Origin: Acidiphilium sp.
GTDB taxonomy: Bacteria; Pseudomonadota; Alphaproteobacteria; Acetobacterales; Acetobacteraceae
DNA length: 64,000 bases
Reading direction: 5' to 3'
Assembly: GCA_028688905.1 (NCBI GenBank)
Contig: JAQTXH010000001.1
Span: forward strand, 544,156-608,155
A model generated the notes under the pieces. The model ran no database searches and was not told where the DNA came from. It saw only the letters and a program-made list of their open reading frames with translations. Position 1 is the stretch's first letter. Each line of letters opens with the position of its first letter. Shown here piece by piece: positions 27,324-35,178 of this stretch. A program made the position numbers and the translations under genes.

Positions 27324-27662
27324 TCAGGTGCAGCCTATTGTCGCACAGGCGATCGCCTGAACCTGTTGGATCAGCCCAAGTGGGGCCGTCTCCATGAACC
27401 TGGCACGACGCACCCGATAATCCATCGTCCGTAACTCGGACGCGACGATACACCCATGCGCCTTCAAACCCTCGGGAATCCGCACCTCGAACGGCGAGCC
27501 TTTGATCGTCGTCGTAATCGGGCAAACCACCACCCACCCCGTCGCCACACTGAACACCCGCTCGGACAGCACAATGGCCCGATGCTCCCCCGCCATCTCC
27601 CAACCAGCCTGCGGCGACAACTCGATCAGAATAATGTCGCCCCGCTCAGGCGCATAAGCCAT
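27324..27662 (-). CDS. mazF: MazF/PemK family mRNA interferase toxin
   Basis: The 112-residue protein matches the MazF/PemK/CcdB fold: 'RGDIILIELSPQAGWEMAGEHRAIVLS' is the N-terminal signature with the conserved R/G-D and 'P..G.E..G.RPA.VLS' pattern, and 'VCPITTTIKGSPFEV' is the second block. MazF toxins cleave mRNA at short sequence motifs when released from MazE. Its ATG overlaps the mazE stop, giving the usual antitoxin-first operon. The C-terminal 'DYRVRRARFME' also fits the family. Confidence 0.9.
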   Translation of the reverse strand: MAYAPERGDIILIELSPQAGWEMAGEHRAIVLSERVFSVATGWVVVCPITTTIKGSPFEVRIPEGLKAHGCIVASELRTMDYRVRRARFMETAPLGLIQQVQAIACATIGCT

Positions 27663-27922
27663 CAGCGCGTCTCACAGCCCGTTGGATCAACGTCAAACTC
27701 AGGATCGCGCCGATGCTTCTCAGGATCGAACTGCGCCAAAAGCTCCGCCATCGTAACCCGAGGCCGCTGCCGCCGGATGATAATCTCATCCTCATGAGCA
27801 ATAACATCCACAAGGTCATCGATCCGCAGATGCGCATGCTCAAGCACAACCGCTCCAATCCGAATAGCCGCACTGTTGCCCCATTGGGCCACTTTACTCG
27901 GACGGGTCAGAGCGTTCGGCAT
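27662..27922 (-). CDS. mazE: MazE-type AbrB-fold antitoxin
   Basis: The 86-residue protein begins with a swapped-hairpin DNA-binding domain: 'KVAQWGNSAAIRIGAVVLEHAHL' matches the MazE 'WGNSxAVRIP' signature, and 'DDLVDVIAHEDEIIIRR' completes it. The C-terminal 'TMAELLAQFDPEKHRRDPEFD' is the flexible toxin-binding tail. It should neutralise MazF and repress its own promoter. An inverted repeat directly upstream is the probable operator. Confidence 0.9.
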   Translation of the reverse strand: MPNALTRPSKVAQWGNSAAIRIGAVVLEHAHLRIDDLVDVIAHEDEIIIRRQRPRVTMAELLAQFDPEKHRRDPEFDVDPTGCETR

Positions 27923-27932
27923 GGCGTGTTCC

Positions 27933-27962
27933 TTGTATCAAAAGTATATACGGAAGATACAA
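27933..27962 (-). promoter_or_regulatory. probable mazEF operator/promoter
   Basis: TTGTATC (27933-27939) and GATACAA (27956-27962) form a perfect 7-bp inverted repeat separated by 16 bases. Between them, on the minus strand, lies 'GTATATACT', a good -10-like sequence. The location 11 bases upstream of the mazE start fits autorepression by MazE/MazEF, which is established for this family. The exact promoter boxes are not resolved. Confidence 0.55.
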
Positions 27963-28268
27963 AATTCTCCGGCCGCAAATGAAATTTTTGCTGCCCAGTG
28001 ACATGCTGCTATAGGAAAATTGTCATAGGTGCAGGCGTTAGTTAAGTGCAGGCGTTAGTGTGGTAGATCGTCGATCGTGTACCCATCCCCGACAACCCCT
28101 GCGCGCGGCTCCCGATAAGGCAACAGGCCGGAACGGAAAAATAACCGCCCTCGATTGAATAACAGCACAACCATCGATCGCCCGCCCTGAATACCTAATC
28201 AAACCCACACATAACCGAGTGAAGGCGCAAAGCTTGTGCTGTGAACAGCAGCGAGATAGTTCGTTATT
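27963..28268. other. gene-poor spacer between mazE and the PAAR gene
   Basis: The spacer is relatively AT-rich. It contains a 14-base direct repeat, GTGCAGGCGTTAGT at 28029-28042 and 28046-28059. On the minus strand a 39-codon frame (28055-28174) might be a gene remnant and is listed separately. The last 60 bases precede the PAAR start and probably contain its promoter, though no clear boxes are visible. Confidence 0.4.
28055..28174 (-). CDS. possible 39-residue ORF or gene remnant
   Basis: ATG 28174 to TAA 28055 encodes a peptide beginning 'MVVLLFNRGRLFFRSGLL' and ending 'DGYTIDDLPH'. The sequence looks protein-like at its C-terminus but I do not recognise a family. No clear ribosome site is present. 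Its stop lies inside a 14-base direct repeat. It could be the tail of a lost gene from the accessory pocket, or chance. Confidence 0.2.
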   Translation of the reverse strand: MVVLLFNRGRLFFRSGLLPYREPRAGVVGDGYTIDDLPH

Positions 28269-29099
28269 ATGGCCGGAGAAAAACCCGCAGCCCGTGCAAC
28301 CGACATGCATACCTGTCCCGCAACCGATGGGCCAGTGCCGCATGTTGGCGGTCCGATCATCTCGGGTTCGCCGAATGTGTTTGCCGGCGGTTTACCCATG
28401 GCGCGTGTGACCGATCCGCTCACCTGCGTCGGGCCACCCGATACGATTTTGACGGGCTCGCCAACGGTCCTCATCAACGGCTTGATGGCCGCGCGAATGG
28501 GCGATCAAACCGCCCATGGCGGCGTCATCGTCGGCGGCTTCCCGACCGTCCTGATCGGCATGGGCGGTGCCGGGCCGGCAGTCATCCTCGCGGCCGACTC
28601 CGCCACGCCTGCAGCCCCTCTGACCCGCGAACAGGTCTTCCGCCGCTTGCAGGACCACACGACCAACTCGGCCCGCAAGATCGACCGGATGGGCGATCAA
28701 GCGTATTCAAAACGACAGTTGAACGCGATCCGGAAGGACGAGAATGCCCGGCCACGCTTCCGGGGCTATCAGATCGATAAGGATGCAAGGAAGACCGTCG
28801 AAGACGACAAGGCGCTCGATGGAAGGATCTCAGGTAAACCGAACAAGGGGCCGGACTTCATCGATAAGGACACCAGTGACCAGTACGACATGACGACCCA
28901 AGGTCAGTTGCAGGCACACCGGCTGAAATACGGCGACGACCTGATGCATCTCGATACCAGCGGCAAAACCATCGATCCGCAACCGCCGATGCCTCCGCCA
29001 AAGATCGCGCCGACATCGCCCCAAGGGCCACCGGCAGCCGAACCCATCATGCCAGAGGAACCAGGCCTGCCGATCATCGACGACATTATGTTACCATGA
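28269..29099 (+). CDS. PAAR-domain protein with C-terminal putative toxin domain
   Basis: Residues 1-100 form a PAAR-like domain: 'ARATDMHTCP', 'PIISGSPNVFAGGLPMAR', 'TILTGSPTVLINGLMAARMGD' and 'GGFPTVLIG', with candidate zinc ligands H14, C16, H25, C53 and H83. PAAR proteins cap the VgrG spike of type VI secretion systems and often carry effectors. The linker and C-terminal region (about 115-225) contain 'RPRFRGYQIDKDARK', 'GPDFIDKDTSDQYDMTT' and 'AHRLKYG'. This is an arrangement that resembles nuclease-like polymorphic toxins, but no family is certain. The tail (230-276) is Pro-rich. The next gene starts 4 bases later. No other T6SS gene is in the window. Confidence 0.75.
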   Translation: MAGEKPAARATDMHTCPATDGPVPHVGGPIISGSPNVFAGGLPMARVTDPLTCVGPPDTILTGSPTVLINGLMAARMGDQTAHGGVIVGGFPTVLIGMGGAGPAVILAADSATPAAPLTREQVFRRLQDHTTNSARKIDRMGDQAYSKRQLNAIRKDENARPRFRGYQIDKDARKTVEDDKALDGRISGKPNKGPDFIDKDTSDQYDMTTQGQLQAHRLKYGDDLMHLDTSGKTIDPQPPMPPPKIAPTSPQGPPAAEPIMPEEPGLPIIDDIMLP

Positions 29100-29103
29100 A
29101 ACC

Positions 29104-30084
29104 ATGACCGATTTTCTGCCCAATCGTCCCCCGAAACGCTACACCGCCAAACAATTCACCGATTGGCGCGCCCGCTGGACCGGCATCGATCCGGATGAGG
29201 CGTTACGATCGCGACCCTTCGGCACGACGGAAGATGGATTGTTCGATTTCCGTGGCCTGACGATCACCGATCCGAACGCGCGCCGCAAGCGATCCCTGCA
29301 CCGGGCGCTGTTCAAATCATGCGATTTCACCGCCGGCTCACTGGCTGAAACTATCAGCGAACACGGATCGTTCGATACCTGCGTCTTCGACTACACCGAC
29401 CTCAACAATTTCAGCGACAAAGGCAACATCTTCCAGAACTGCCGCTTTTACCGCGGTGAATGGCAAACCGGCGGCATCGGCACCGACTGGAACACCAGCA
29501 CCCGGGGCGAATACCAATCCCGCTACACCAACTGCCATTTCGAAAACATCAAACTCACCAAAACCAGCATCGGCGACCCCCAGTTCATCAACTGCAGTTT
29601 CGTCTTCAAAAAACTCAGCGGCATCGATTTCCGCTGCAGCGGTTTCATCGCCTGCCGCTTCATCGGTGCCTTCCAGGATCTCACATTCCGCGGTGCCTAC
29701 GACCCCGAAGACCGCACCCGTAAGGGCGACCCCGAATTCGCCGGCTTCACCGATGTCAGCTTTGAACAAGCGGCCCTGCAATGGATCGACCTTCGCGGCG
29801 GCTTTCGCTTTCGCTCCGTCAAAATGCCGACCGACGGCAGCGCCTTCACCGCCGACCTGCCGAGATTATGTCGCGATCGCACGACCGTGCTCGATCGCAT
29901 GACAGAACAACGCCCCCGTGAACTCGCTGCCCGCTACCTCGACATCAACTGTCGCTTCGCCCCCGAACAACAAATCGATATCATCTCCCGCTTCGACCTC
30001 ACCGACTGCGCCGAGAAAGGCGAGGAAGCCATCGCCGATACGCTCTATAACATGTTGAAAAACGATTACACCAAGCCAACCTAA
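29104..30084 (+). CDS. pentapeptide-like beta-helix protein, candidate immunity or adaptor
   Basis: The 326-residue protein has a middle section (about residues 45-235) of repeated five-residue-like units with Phe/Cys at the core: 'FDFRGLTITD', 'ALFKSCDFTAGSL', 'FDTCVFDYTDLNNF', 'FQNCRFYRGEW', 'YTNCHFENIKL', 'FINCSFVFKKLSGIDF'. Such units build right-handed beta-helices of the pentapeptide repeat type. It follows the PAAR gene by 4 bases and so is probably co-expressed. Pentapeptide proteins accompany PAAR/DUF4150 genes in other T6SS accessory loci. Here it may be immunity or loading adaptor; the sequence does not decide. Confidence 0.65.
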   Translation: MTDFLPNRPPKRYTAKQFTDWRARWTGIDPDEALRSRPFGTTEDGLFDFRGLTITDPNARRKRSLHRALFKSCDFTAGSLAETISEHGSFDTCVFDYTDLNNFSDKGNIFQNCRFYRGEWQTGGIGTDWNTSTRGEYQSRYTNCHFENIKLTKTSIGDPQFINCSFVFKKLSGIDFRCSGFIACRFIGAFQDLTFRGAYDPEDRTRKGDPEFAGFTDVSFEQAALQWIDLRGGFRFRSVKMPTDGSAFTADLPRLCRDRTTVLDRMTEQRPRELAARYLDINCRFAPEQQIDIISRFDLTDCAEKGEEAIADTLYNMLKNDYTKPT

Positions 30085-30114
30085 ATTTTGACGGTAAAGG
30101 TTAACGCCAGCAAG

Positions 30115-30139
30115 GATGGATACAACTTTGGTATCCATC
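30115..30139 (+). terminator. hairpin after the PAAR operon
   Basis: GATGGATAC (30115-30123) pairs perfectly with GTATCCATC (30131-30139) around a 7-base loop, 31 bases after the beta-helix gene stop. No T run follows immediately, but an A/T-rich hairpin element ('AAAAGTTTTCTGTTTTTTTTACAAAAAA', about 30196-30226) lies downstream. Together they probably separate the operon from the convergent ampG-like gene. Confidence 0.5.
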
Positions 30140-30231
30140 GATCTGAAATCCCCCACCCATCAATGATGGCGCTTTACAATCCCTACAAAACAAAATAAAA
30201 GTTTTCTGTTTTTTTTACAAAAAAATATATT

Positions 30232-31506
30232 TTACTTAACGTCTGCCACTGGATATTTTGTTAGAATCACCAACAACACAAAAACCGCCGGCAGCGCCGA
30301 AACAATGGTGAATTCATAAAACCGGATCCACCCCAGCGCCTGCGCGATCACGCCGGAAAACCCGCCCACCGTCCGCAGCGCCAGCGCCGCCACCGATGAG
30401 AGCAGCGCGTACTGCGTCGCGGTGTATTCCTTGTTGCACAGGCCAGAGAGATACGTGATGAACGCCGCGTCCGAAATCCCCTGCGCGAAGGCTTCCACCA
30501 CGCTGACCGCCAGTAGAATATGCGGCAGATGCGGATACAGTCCCAGAATCGGATACAAAATCAGCGCCAAAGTCTGAAACACCAGCGCCGCCAGCAGCGC
30601 CCGCCCCACCCCGGCGCGCGCCACTAGCACCCCACCCAATGCCGTGCCGGCCAGCACCGCGACCAGCGACGCCGGGCCGGTTGCAATCGCGATCATCGCC
30701 CGATTGAAGCCGAGATGGGTGTAGTAGGGGGCCAGCATCACCCCGGCGAGCGCCTCACCGAGGTAGAACAGCACCACGAATGTCAAGATGACGAAAGCGC
30801 CCCGGCGTTTGAGGAATTCCGCCAACGGTGCCACCACCGCGTCGCGGAACCGTGCGGCGATCGATCCGGCCCGATGATCCGGCGGCGGTACCGGCTCCGG
30901 GCAGAGCAGCGTGGTTGCCGCCCCCACCAGTTGCAGCGGCACCATCAGCAAAATCGCTGCCTGCCAGCCGATCACCACCGAAAGCGCAATCACCCCGGAC
31001 CCCGAAATCAGCATCGCCGCCCGATAGCCCCACACATAACCCGCGGTCGCCGCTCCTTGCAGATGCAGCGGGAAAAACTCGATCCGCCAGGTGTCGATCA
31101 TGATGTCCTGGCTCGCCGACAAAAACGCGACCAACCCGCCCAGCGCCAGAGTCGCCGCCAGATCATGCGCCGGATGGGTCAGCGCCAGCCCGGCAATCGC
31201 CGCCGCCAGCAAAATCTGAATCAATAACAACCAACTTCGCCGCCGTCCCAGCACCCGAAACGGCAACGGTGCCTGCACCTGATCGAGTGCCGGTGCCCAC
31301 AGGAATTTCAGCGAATAGGCGATGCCGAGATTGGCGGTGAACCCGATCGCGGCGAGCGGCAGATTCGCCCGCGCCAGCCATAGCCGCAGCGTGAACCCCG
31401 ACAAAGCCAGCGGCAACCCCGACGAAAACCCGAGGGCAGTAATGAGGATGATGGTGCGACTCCGGTTCACCCCCCTATTTGCCAGCCTTCCGCCATGCCG
31501 CGTCAA
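30232..31506 (-). CDS. ampG: AmpG-like muropeptide MFS permease
   Basis: The 424-residue MFS protein has about 12 membrane segments. 'GFSSGLPLALSGFTLRLWL', 'KFLWAPALDQ', 'LGRRRSWLLLIQ' and 'SASQDIMIDTWRIE' match the AmpG group, which imports anhydro-muropeptides for wall recycling. A lytic transglycosylase gene lies immediately upstream and would generate such substrates. The start is uncertain: ATG 31506 is the longest, and GTG 31470 is an alternative 12 codons later. Confidence 0.85.
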   Translation of the reverse strand: MTRHGGRLANRGVNRSRTIILITALGFSSGLPLALSGFTLRLWLARANLPLAAIGFTANLGIAYSLKFLWAPALDQVQAPLPFRVLGRRRSWLLLIQILLAAAIAGLALTHPAHDLAATLALGGLVAFLSASQDIMIDTWRIEFFPLHLQGAATAGYVWGYRAAMLISGSGVIALSVVIGWQAAILLMVPLQLVGAATTLLCPEPVPPPDHRAGSIAARFRDAVVAPLAEFLKRRGAFVILTFVVLFYLGEALAGVMLAPYYTHLGFNRAMIAIATGPASLVAVLAGTALGGVLVARAGVGRALLAALVFQTLALILYPILGLYPHLPHILLAVSVVEAFAQGISDAAFITYLSGLCNKEYTATQYALLSSVAALALRTVGGFSGVIAQALGWIRFYEFTIVSALPAVFVLLVILTKYPVADVK

Positions 31507-31513
31507 GCGCGTC

Positions 31514-32128
31514 CTACGGCGTCACGATGGCCGGCATCGGTCCGGAGGGCGGTTGCAAGTGGATCACGTAGGGATCGGCGGTGCCGCCGGTCATCGTAAT
31601 GTTGTCCCTGTGATCATGATGCCACACAGCCATGACCCGCTGCGCATAGGGCGCGCCGCGTGCCGGTGTTGCCGAGTGATACGCCGCCGCCGCCGCCGCC
31701 CACGACCCTAACCGCGTATGCAAACGAATGAGAAACCCTGCCGCAAAGGCCGCATTCGCCGCCGGATCGAATGCCTGTTCGAGGCTTTCGAATGCATCAG
31801 GGTGATCTTGGAGATCGATCTGGAAACAGCCAACATCAACCGCATGCATGCCTGATTTTAGCGCCCAGCGGACAAAATCAGTCGCCTCGCGCGCGGTTGC
31901 GAACCAATGCCCTGCGCCATCAGCATCCACCGCATAGGGCCACGCGGTTCGGGCACCGGTGGGGGCATTCGTCAGCCCGGACTCGACAGACCCGATCGCT
32001 CTCAACAATCCCGCCGGCACGCCGGATTGTGCCGATGCCGTCCGCGCAGCCTGGGCGCAGACCGCATAGGGGGCCAAAGAATAGGCGGCCGGCGACACAA
32101 CGCGCCCCGCGGCAAAACCCCAGGACAT
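31514..32128 (-). CDS. lytic transglycosylase SLT-domain protein
   Basis: The start ATG 32128, preceded by AGGCGG, gives 204 residues with a signal-like N-terminus ('MSWGFAAGRVVSPAAYSLA'). The SLT fold is shown by 'SGVPAGLLRAIGSVESG', where Glu49 is the predicted catalytic acid. 'VDVGCFQIDLQDHPDAFESLEQAFDPAANAAFAAGFL' and 'AAAAYHSA' complete the domain. It cleaves peptidoglycan to anhydro-muropeptides. It ends 7 bases before the ampG-like start, suggesting an operon for wall turnover. The frame extends to 32290, without support. Confidence 0.85.
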   Translation of the reverse strand: MSWGFAAGRVVSPAAYSLAPYAVCAQAARTASAQSGVPAGLLRAIGSVESGLTNAPTGARTAWPYAVDADGAGHWFATAREATDFVRWALKSGMHAVDVGCFQIDLQDHPDAFESLEQAFDPAANAAFAAGFLIRLHTRLGSWAAAAAAYHSATPARGAPYAQRVMAVWHHDHRDNITMTGGTADPYVIHLQPPSGPMPAIVTP

Positions 32129-32380
32129 CGTGACCGCCTGAATAACGACCGCAACGGCACCGCCGCGCGGCAGATGCGGGAGCGGTGGCGTAAACCCCGC
32201 AAGGGAAAATCGACCGAACAGTGAAATCTGACTCCAGTTTAATCGCACGGTCAAACAAACGTGGTTGCCTGAAGCCGTCATTATCCCCAAATCGTTACGG
32301 TACGCTTAACCGTCGGGTGCTCGAACTCGACTTAATTTTGGCATCACGCATTCTGCCGTGATCGCAGGAAGGAGACTATC

Positions 32381-33064
32381 ATGCGAAAACTTCTTATGGC
32401 CGGTTCGGCCCTCATGCTTATGGGCGGCATCGCCTTCGCCCAGACGCCGGCGGGCAATCAGGCACCGACGGCCGGCATGAACAATACCGGCGTCACCGGG
32501 CAAATGCCGGGGTCCACCTCGGGCAACATGTCTCCGGGCGGCAATTCGTCGGGGATGATGAAGTCGGCGACGCCCTCCGGCGACCAGACCATGCCGATGC
32601 AGCGCCAGACCACCGCCGGTAAAACCAGGTACCATTCATCAATGATGCGCCATCACCCCGGATACATTTCGCATCACATGGGCGGGATGATGCCGACGGA
32701 TGCCTCGGCGGGAACCTATCTGCGTCTCGCGCAACAGGCGGTAATGTCGCACAATAAAATGCGCGCGCATGATGCGCTTGGCCGCGCTGAAACCGATCTG
32801 CTGACCAATTCCTATGTCCAGGGTTCGGTGAACGGCCCGATCAGCACCCCGGCGATTTCCGATATCCGTGATGCTCGCAAGGCGGTCGACGGCGGCGACT
32901 ATAGCCAGGCGTCGATGCTCATCCACAAGGCGATGGCGGATATGCACGGCGGCAAATCGGGGACCATGATGGATCAATCCGGCATGTCCGGCTCACCGGG
33001 TCAAGGTGTGCCAGGCGCTATGTCGCATTCGAGCATGGGCAACACCGGCATGAACAAGCCGTAG
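32381..33064 (+). CDS. secreted Met/Gly/Ser-rich protein of unknown function
   Basis: The 227-residue protein has a clear signal peptide ('MRKLLMAGSALMLMGGIAFA|QTP'). A low-complexity region rich in Met, Gly, Ser and Asn follows, then a His/Met-rich stretch ('SSMMRHHPGYISHHMGGMM') around residues 87-105. A short helical part ('YLRLAQQAVMSHNKMRAHDAL') and another Met/Gly-rich tail end the protein. Met/His richness suggests possible copper or other metal binding, which is only inference. A GGAGG-like ribosome site precedes ATG, and a strong terminator follows the gene. Confidence 0.7.
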   Translation: MRKLLMAGSALMLMGGIAFAQTPAGNQAPTAGMNNTGVTGQMPGSTSGNMSPGGNSSGMMKSATPSGDQTMPMQRQTTAGKTRYHSSMMRHHPGYISHHMGGMMPTDASAGTYLRLAQQAVMSHNKMRAHDALGRAETDLLTNSYVQGSVNGPISTPAISDIRDARKAVDGGDYSQASMLIHKAMADMHGGKSGTMMDQSGMSGSPGQGVPGAMSHSSMGNTGMNKP

Positions 33065-33129
33065 AAATCGCCGACCGTCGATATGTCGACTATGTAATTA
33101 CCGCATTTTCGATGCTACCCTCTGCATGA

Positions 33130-33155
33130 GGGGCGGCCATGCGCCGCCCCTTTTC
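33130..33155 (+). terminator. rho-independent terminator
   Basis: GGGGCGGC (33130-33137) and GCCGCCCC (33143-33150) form an 8-bp perfect stem with a 5-base loop, followed by TTTTC. It lies 65 bases after the Met-rich secreted protein gene and ahead of typA. Confidence 0.85.
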
Positions 33156-33244
33156 GCATCTGTGACGATCGACGACCGATCATCCTCGCTTTTGCGGCGC
33201 AAAACGTGTAGGAGGAGGCCGTTGAACCCCGAAAGAACGTTTTT

Positions 33245-35077
33245 ATGAAACAGAATATGCTCCGCAACGTGGCGATCATCGCCCATGTCGATCATGGCAA
33301 GACCACGCTGGTGGACCAGTTATTGAAGCAGGCCGGCTCGATCGGCGCGCATCAGCATGTGGCCGAGCGCGCGATGGATCGCAACGATCTCGAGCGCGAG
33401 CGCGGCATTACCATCCTCGCCAAATGCACCGCCGTGCAGTGGGGCGATGTGCGGCTGAACATTGTCGATACTCCTGGCCATGCCGATTTCGGCGGCGAGG
33501 TCGAACGCATCCTGAATATGGTCGATGGCGTGGTTGTGCTGGTCGATGCCGCCGAGGGCGTGCTGCCGCAGACCAAATTCGTGGTCGGCAAGGCGCTGGC
33601 GCGCGGCCTCAAGCCGATCGTGGTGGTCAACAAGATCGACCGTCCCGATGCCCGCGCCGATGAAGTGCATAACGAAGTGTTCGACCTGTTCGCGGCCCTG
33701 GGTGCGACCGACGAACAGCTTGATTTCCCGATGCTGTACGCCTCCGGCCGGCAGGGCTGGGCGACCACCACGCTCGATGGGCCGCGTGAAACCCTCAAGC
33801 CGCTGTTTGACCTGATCGTCAACCACGTGCCGGCCCCCAATCTGCCGGAAGATGCGCCGTTCGCGATGGTCGTGACCATTCTGGAGACCGATAATTTTCT
33901 CGGCCGCGTTCTCACCGGCCGGGTCGAGCAGGGCCGCGCCACGGTCAACATGCCGGTGCGGGTGATCAGCTTCGATGGCCGCGCGGTCGAAACCGGCCGC
34001 CTGACCAAGCTGCTCGCCTTCCGCGGCCTGGAGCGGATTGCGGTCGATGAAGTGTTCGCCGGTGACATCATCGCCGTCGCGGGCCTCAAGGAAGCGACCG
34101 TGCCTGACACGATCGGCGGCATGGAAATCACCGCCGCCTTGCCCGCAACCCCGATCGATCCGCCGACGCTGGCAATGACGTTCCGCATCAACGACGGGCC
34201 GCTGGCCGGCCGCGAGGGCAAAAAAGTCACCTCGCGCCAGATCCGCGAGCGCCTGTTCCGCGAGGCCGAAGGCAATGTCGCGATCAAGGTGACCGATTCC
34301 AACGAAACCGAAGCCTTCGAGGTCGCCGGGCGCGGCGAATTGCAGCTTGGCGTGCTGATCGAACAGATGCGCCGCGAGGGCTTCGAACTCACTATCGGTC
34401 GTCCCCGCGTGCTGACCCGCGAAAATGCGGAAACCGGCGAGCGCGAAGAGCCGATGGAAGAGGTGCTGATCGACGTCGATGAGCCCTACGCCGGCGTCGT
34501 TGTGGAAAAAATGAGCCGTCGCAAGGGCGAATTGCAAGACATCCGCCCCTCCGGTGGCGGCAAGCAGCGCCTGACCTTCCATAGCCCCAGCCGTGGATTG
34601 ATTGGCTATCACGGTGAATTCCTGACCGATACCCGCGGATCGGGCGTGATGAACCGCAACTTTCTCGGCTACGGCCCGTGGAAAGGCACGCTGGAAGGCC
34701 GTCGCAACGGTGCCCTGGTTTCCAGCGCCGATGGCGAGAGCGTGCAGTATTCACTGTTCGCCTTGCAGGATCGTGGGGCGATGTTCATCGGGGCCGGTGA
34801 AAAAGTTTATCAGGGCATGATCCTGGGCGAACATTCCCGTGAAAACGACCTGGACATCAACCCGGTGCGCGAGAAGAAACTCACCAATATCCGTGCCGCC
34901 GGCAAGGATGAAGCGCTGCTTCTGGTGCCGCCGCGCCGACTCAACCTCGAACAGGCGATCGCCTATATCGAGGACGACGAACTGGTCGAAGTGACGCCCG
35001 CCGCGATACGGTTGCGCAAGCGCCACCTCGATCCGCAATCGCGCAAACGGGCTGACCGGTCGTCTGACGCCGCCTAG
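33245..35077 (+). CDS. typA: translational GTPase TypA/BipA
   Basis: TypA is a ribosome-binding GTPase involved in stress and cold adaptation and in ribosome assembly. The 610-residue length is standard. G motifs are G1 'AHVDHGKTTL', 'RERGITI' in switch I, G3 'DTPGHADFGGE' and G4 'NKIDRPDA'. The C-terminal domain has 'GRGELQLGVLIEQMRREGFEL' and 'RGLIGYHGEFLTDTRGSG', specific for TypA. The TAG stop runs directly into a dispersed intergenic element whose hairpin separates it from convergent mscS. Confidence 0.97.
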   Translation: MKQNMLRNVAIIAHVDHGKTTLVDQLLKQAGSIGAHQHVAERAMDRNDLERERGITILAKCTAVQWGDVRLNIVDTPGHADFGGEVERILNMVDGVVVLVDAAEGVLPQTKFVVGKALARGLKPIVVVNKIDRPDARADEVHNEVFDLFAALGATDEQLDFPMLYASGRQGWATTTLDGPRETLKPLFDLIVNHVPAPNLPEDAPFAMVVTILETDNFLGRVLTGRVEQGRATVNMPVRVISFDGRAVETGRLTKLLAFRGLERIAVDEVFAGDIIAVAGLKEATVPDTIGGMEITAALPATPIDPPTLAMTFRINDGPLAGREGKKVTSRQIRERLFREAEGNVAIKVTDSNETEAFEVAGRGELQLGVLIEQMRREGFELTIGRPRVLTRENAETGEREEPMEEVLIDVDEPYAGVVVEKMSRRKGELQDIRPSGGGKQRLTFHSPSRGLIGYHGEFLTDTRGSGVMNRNFLGYGPWKGTLEGRRNGALVSSADGESVQYSLFALQDRGAMFIGAGEKVYQGMILGEHSRENDLDINPVREKKLTNIRAAGKDEALLLVPPRRLNLEQAIAYIEDDELVEVTPAAIRLRKRHLDPQSRKRADRSSDAA

Positions 35078-35078
35078 A

Positions 35079-35178
35079 GCGGGTACTGCTTGAGGTTGAC
35101 GCACCTGCTTGCAACCGAACGCGATAAGATTGCTCGCGAAAATAGAGATAGGGCCTGTTCGTTTAAGGACGAACAGGC
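35079..35178 (+). repeat. dispersed intergenic element, copy A, with terminator-like hairpin
   Basis: This fullest plus-strand copy holds GGTTG(ACGCACCTGCTTG)CAACC (first palindrome), then 'GCTCGCGAAAATAGAGATA'. It ends with a 10-bp perfect hairpin, GCCTGTTCGT (35153-35162) and ACGAACAGGC (35169-35178), loop TTAAGG. It lies between the convergent typA and mscS genes and likely terminates both. The mscS stop codon (complement of TTA 35163-35165) is in the loop, so the last MscS residues are encoded by the element. Confidence 0.75.
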
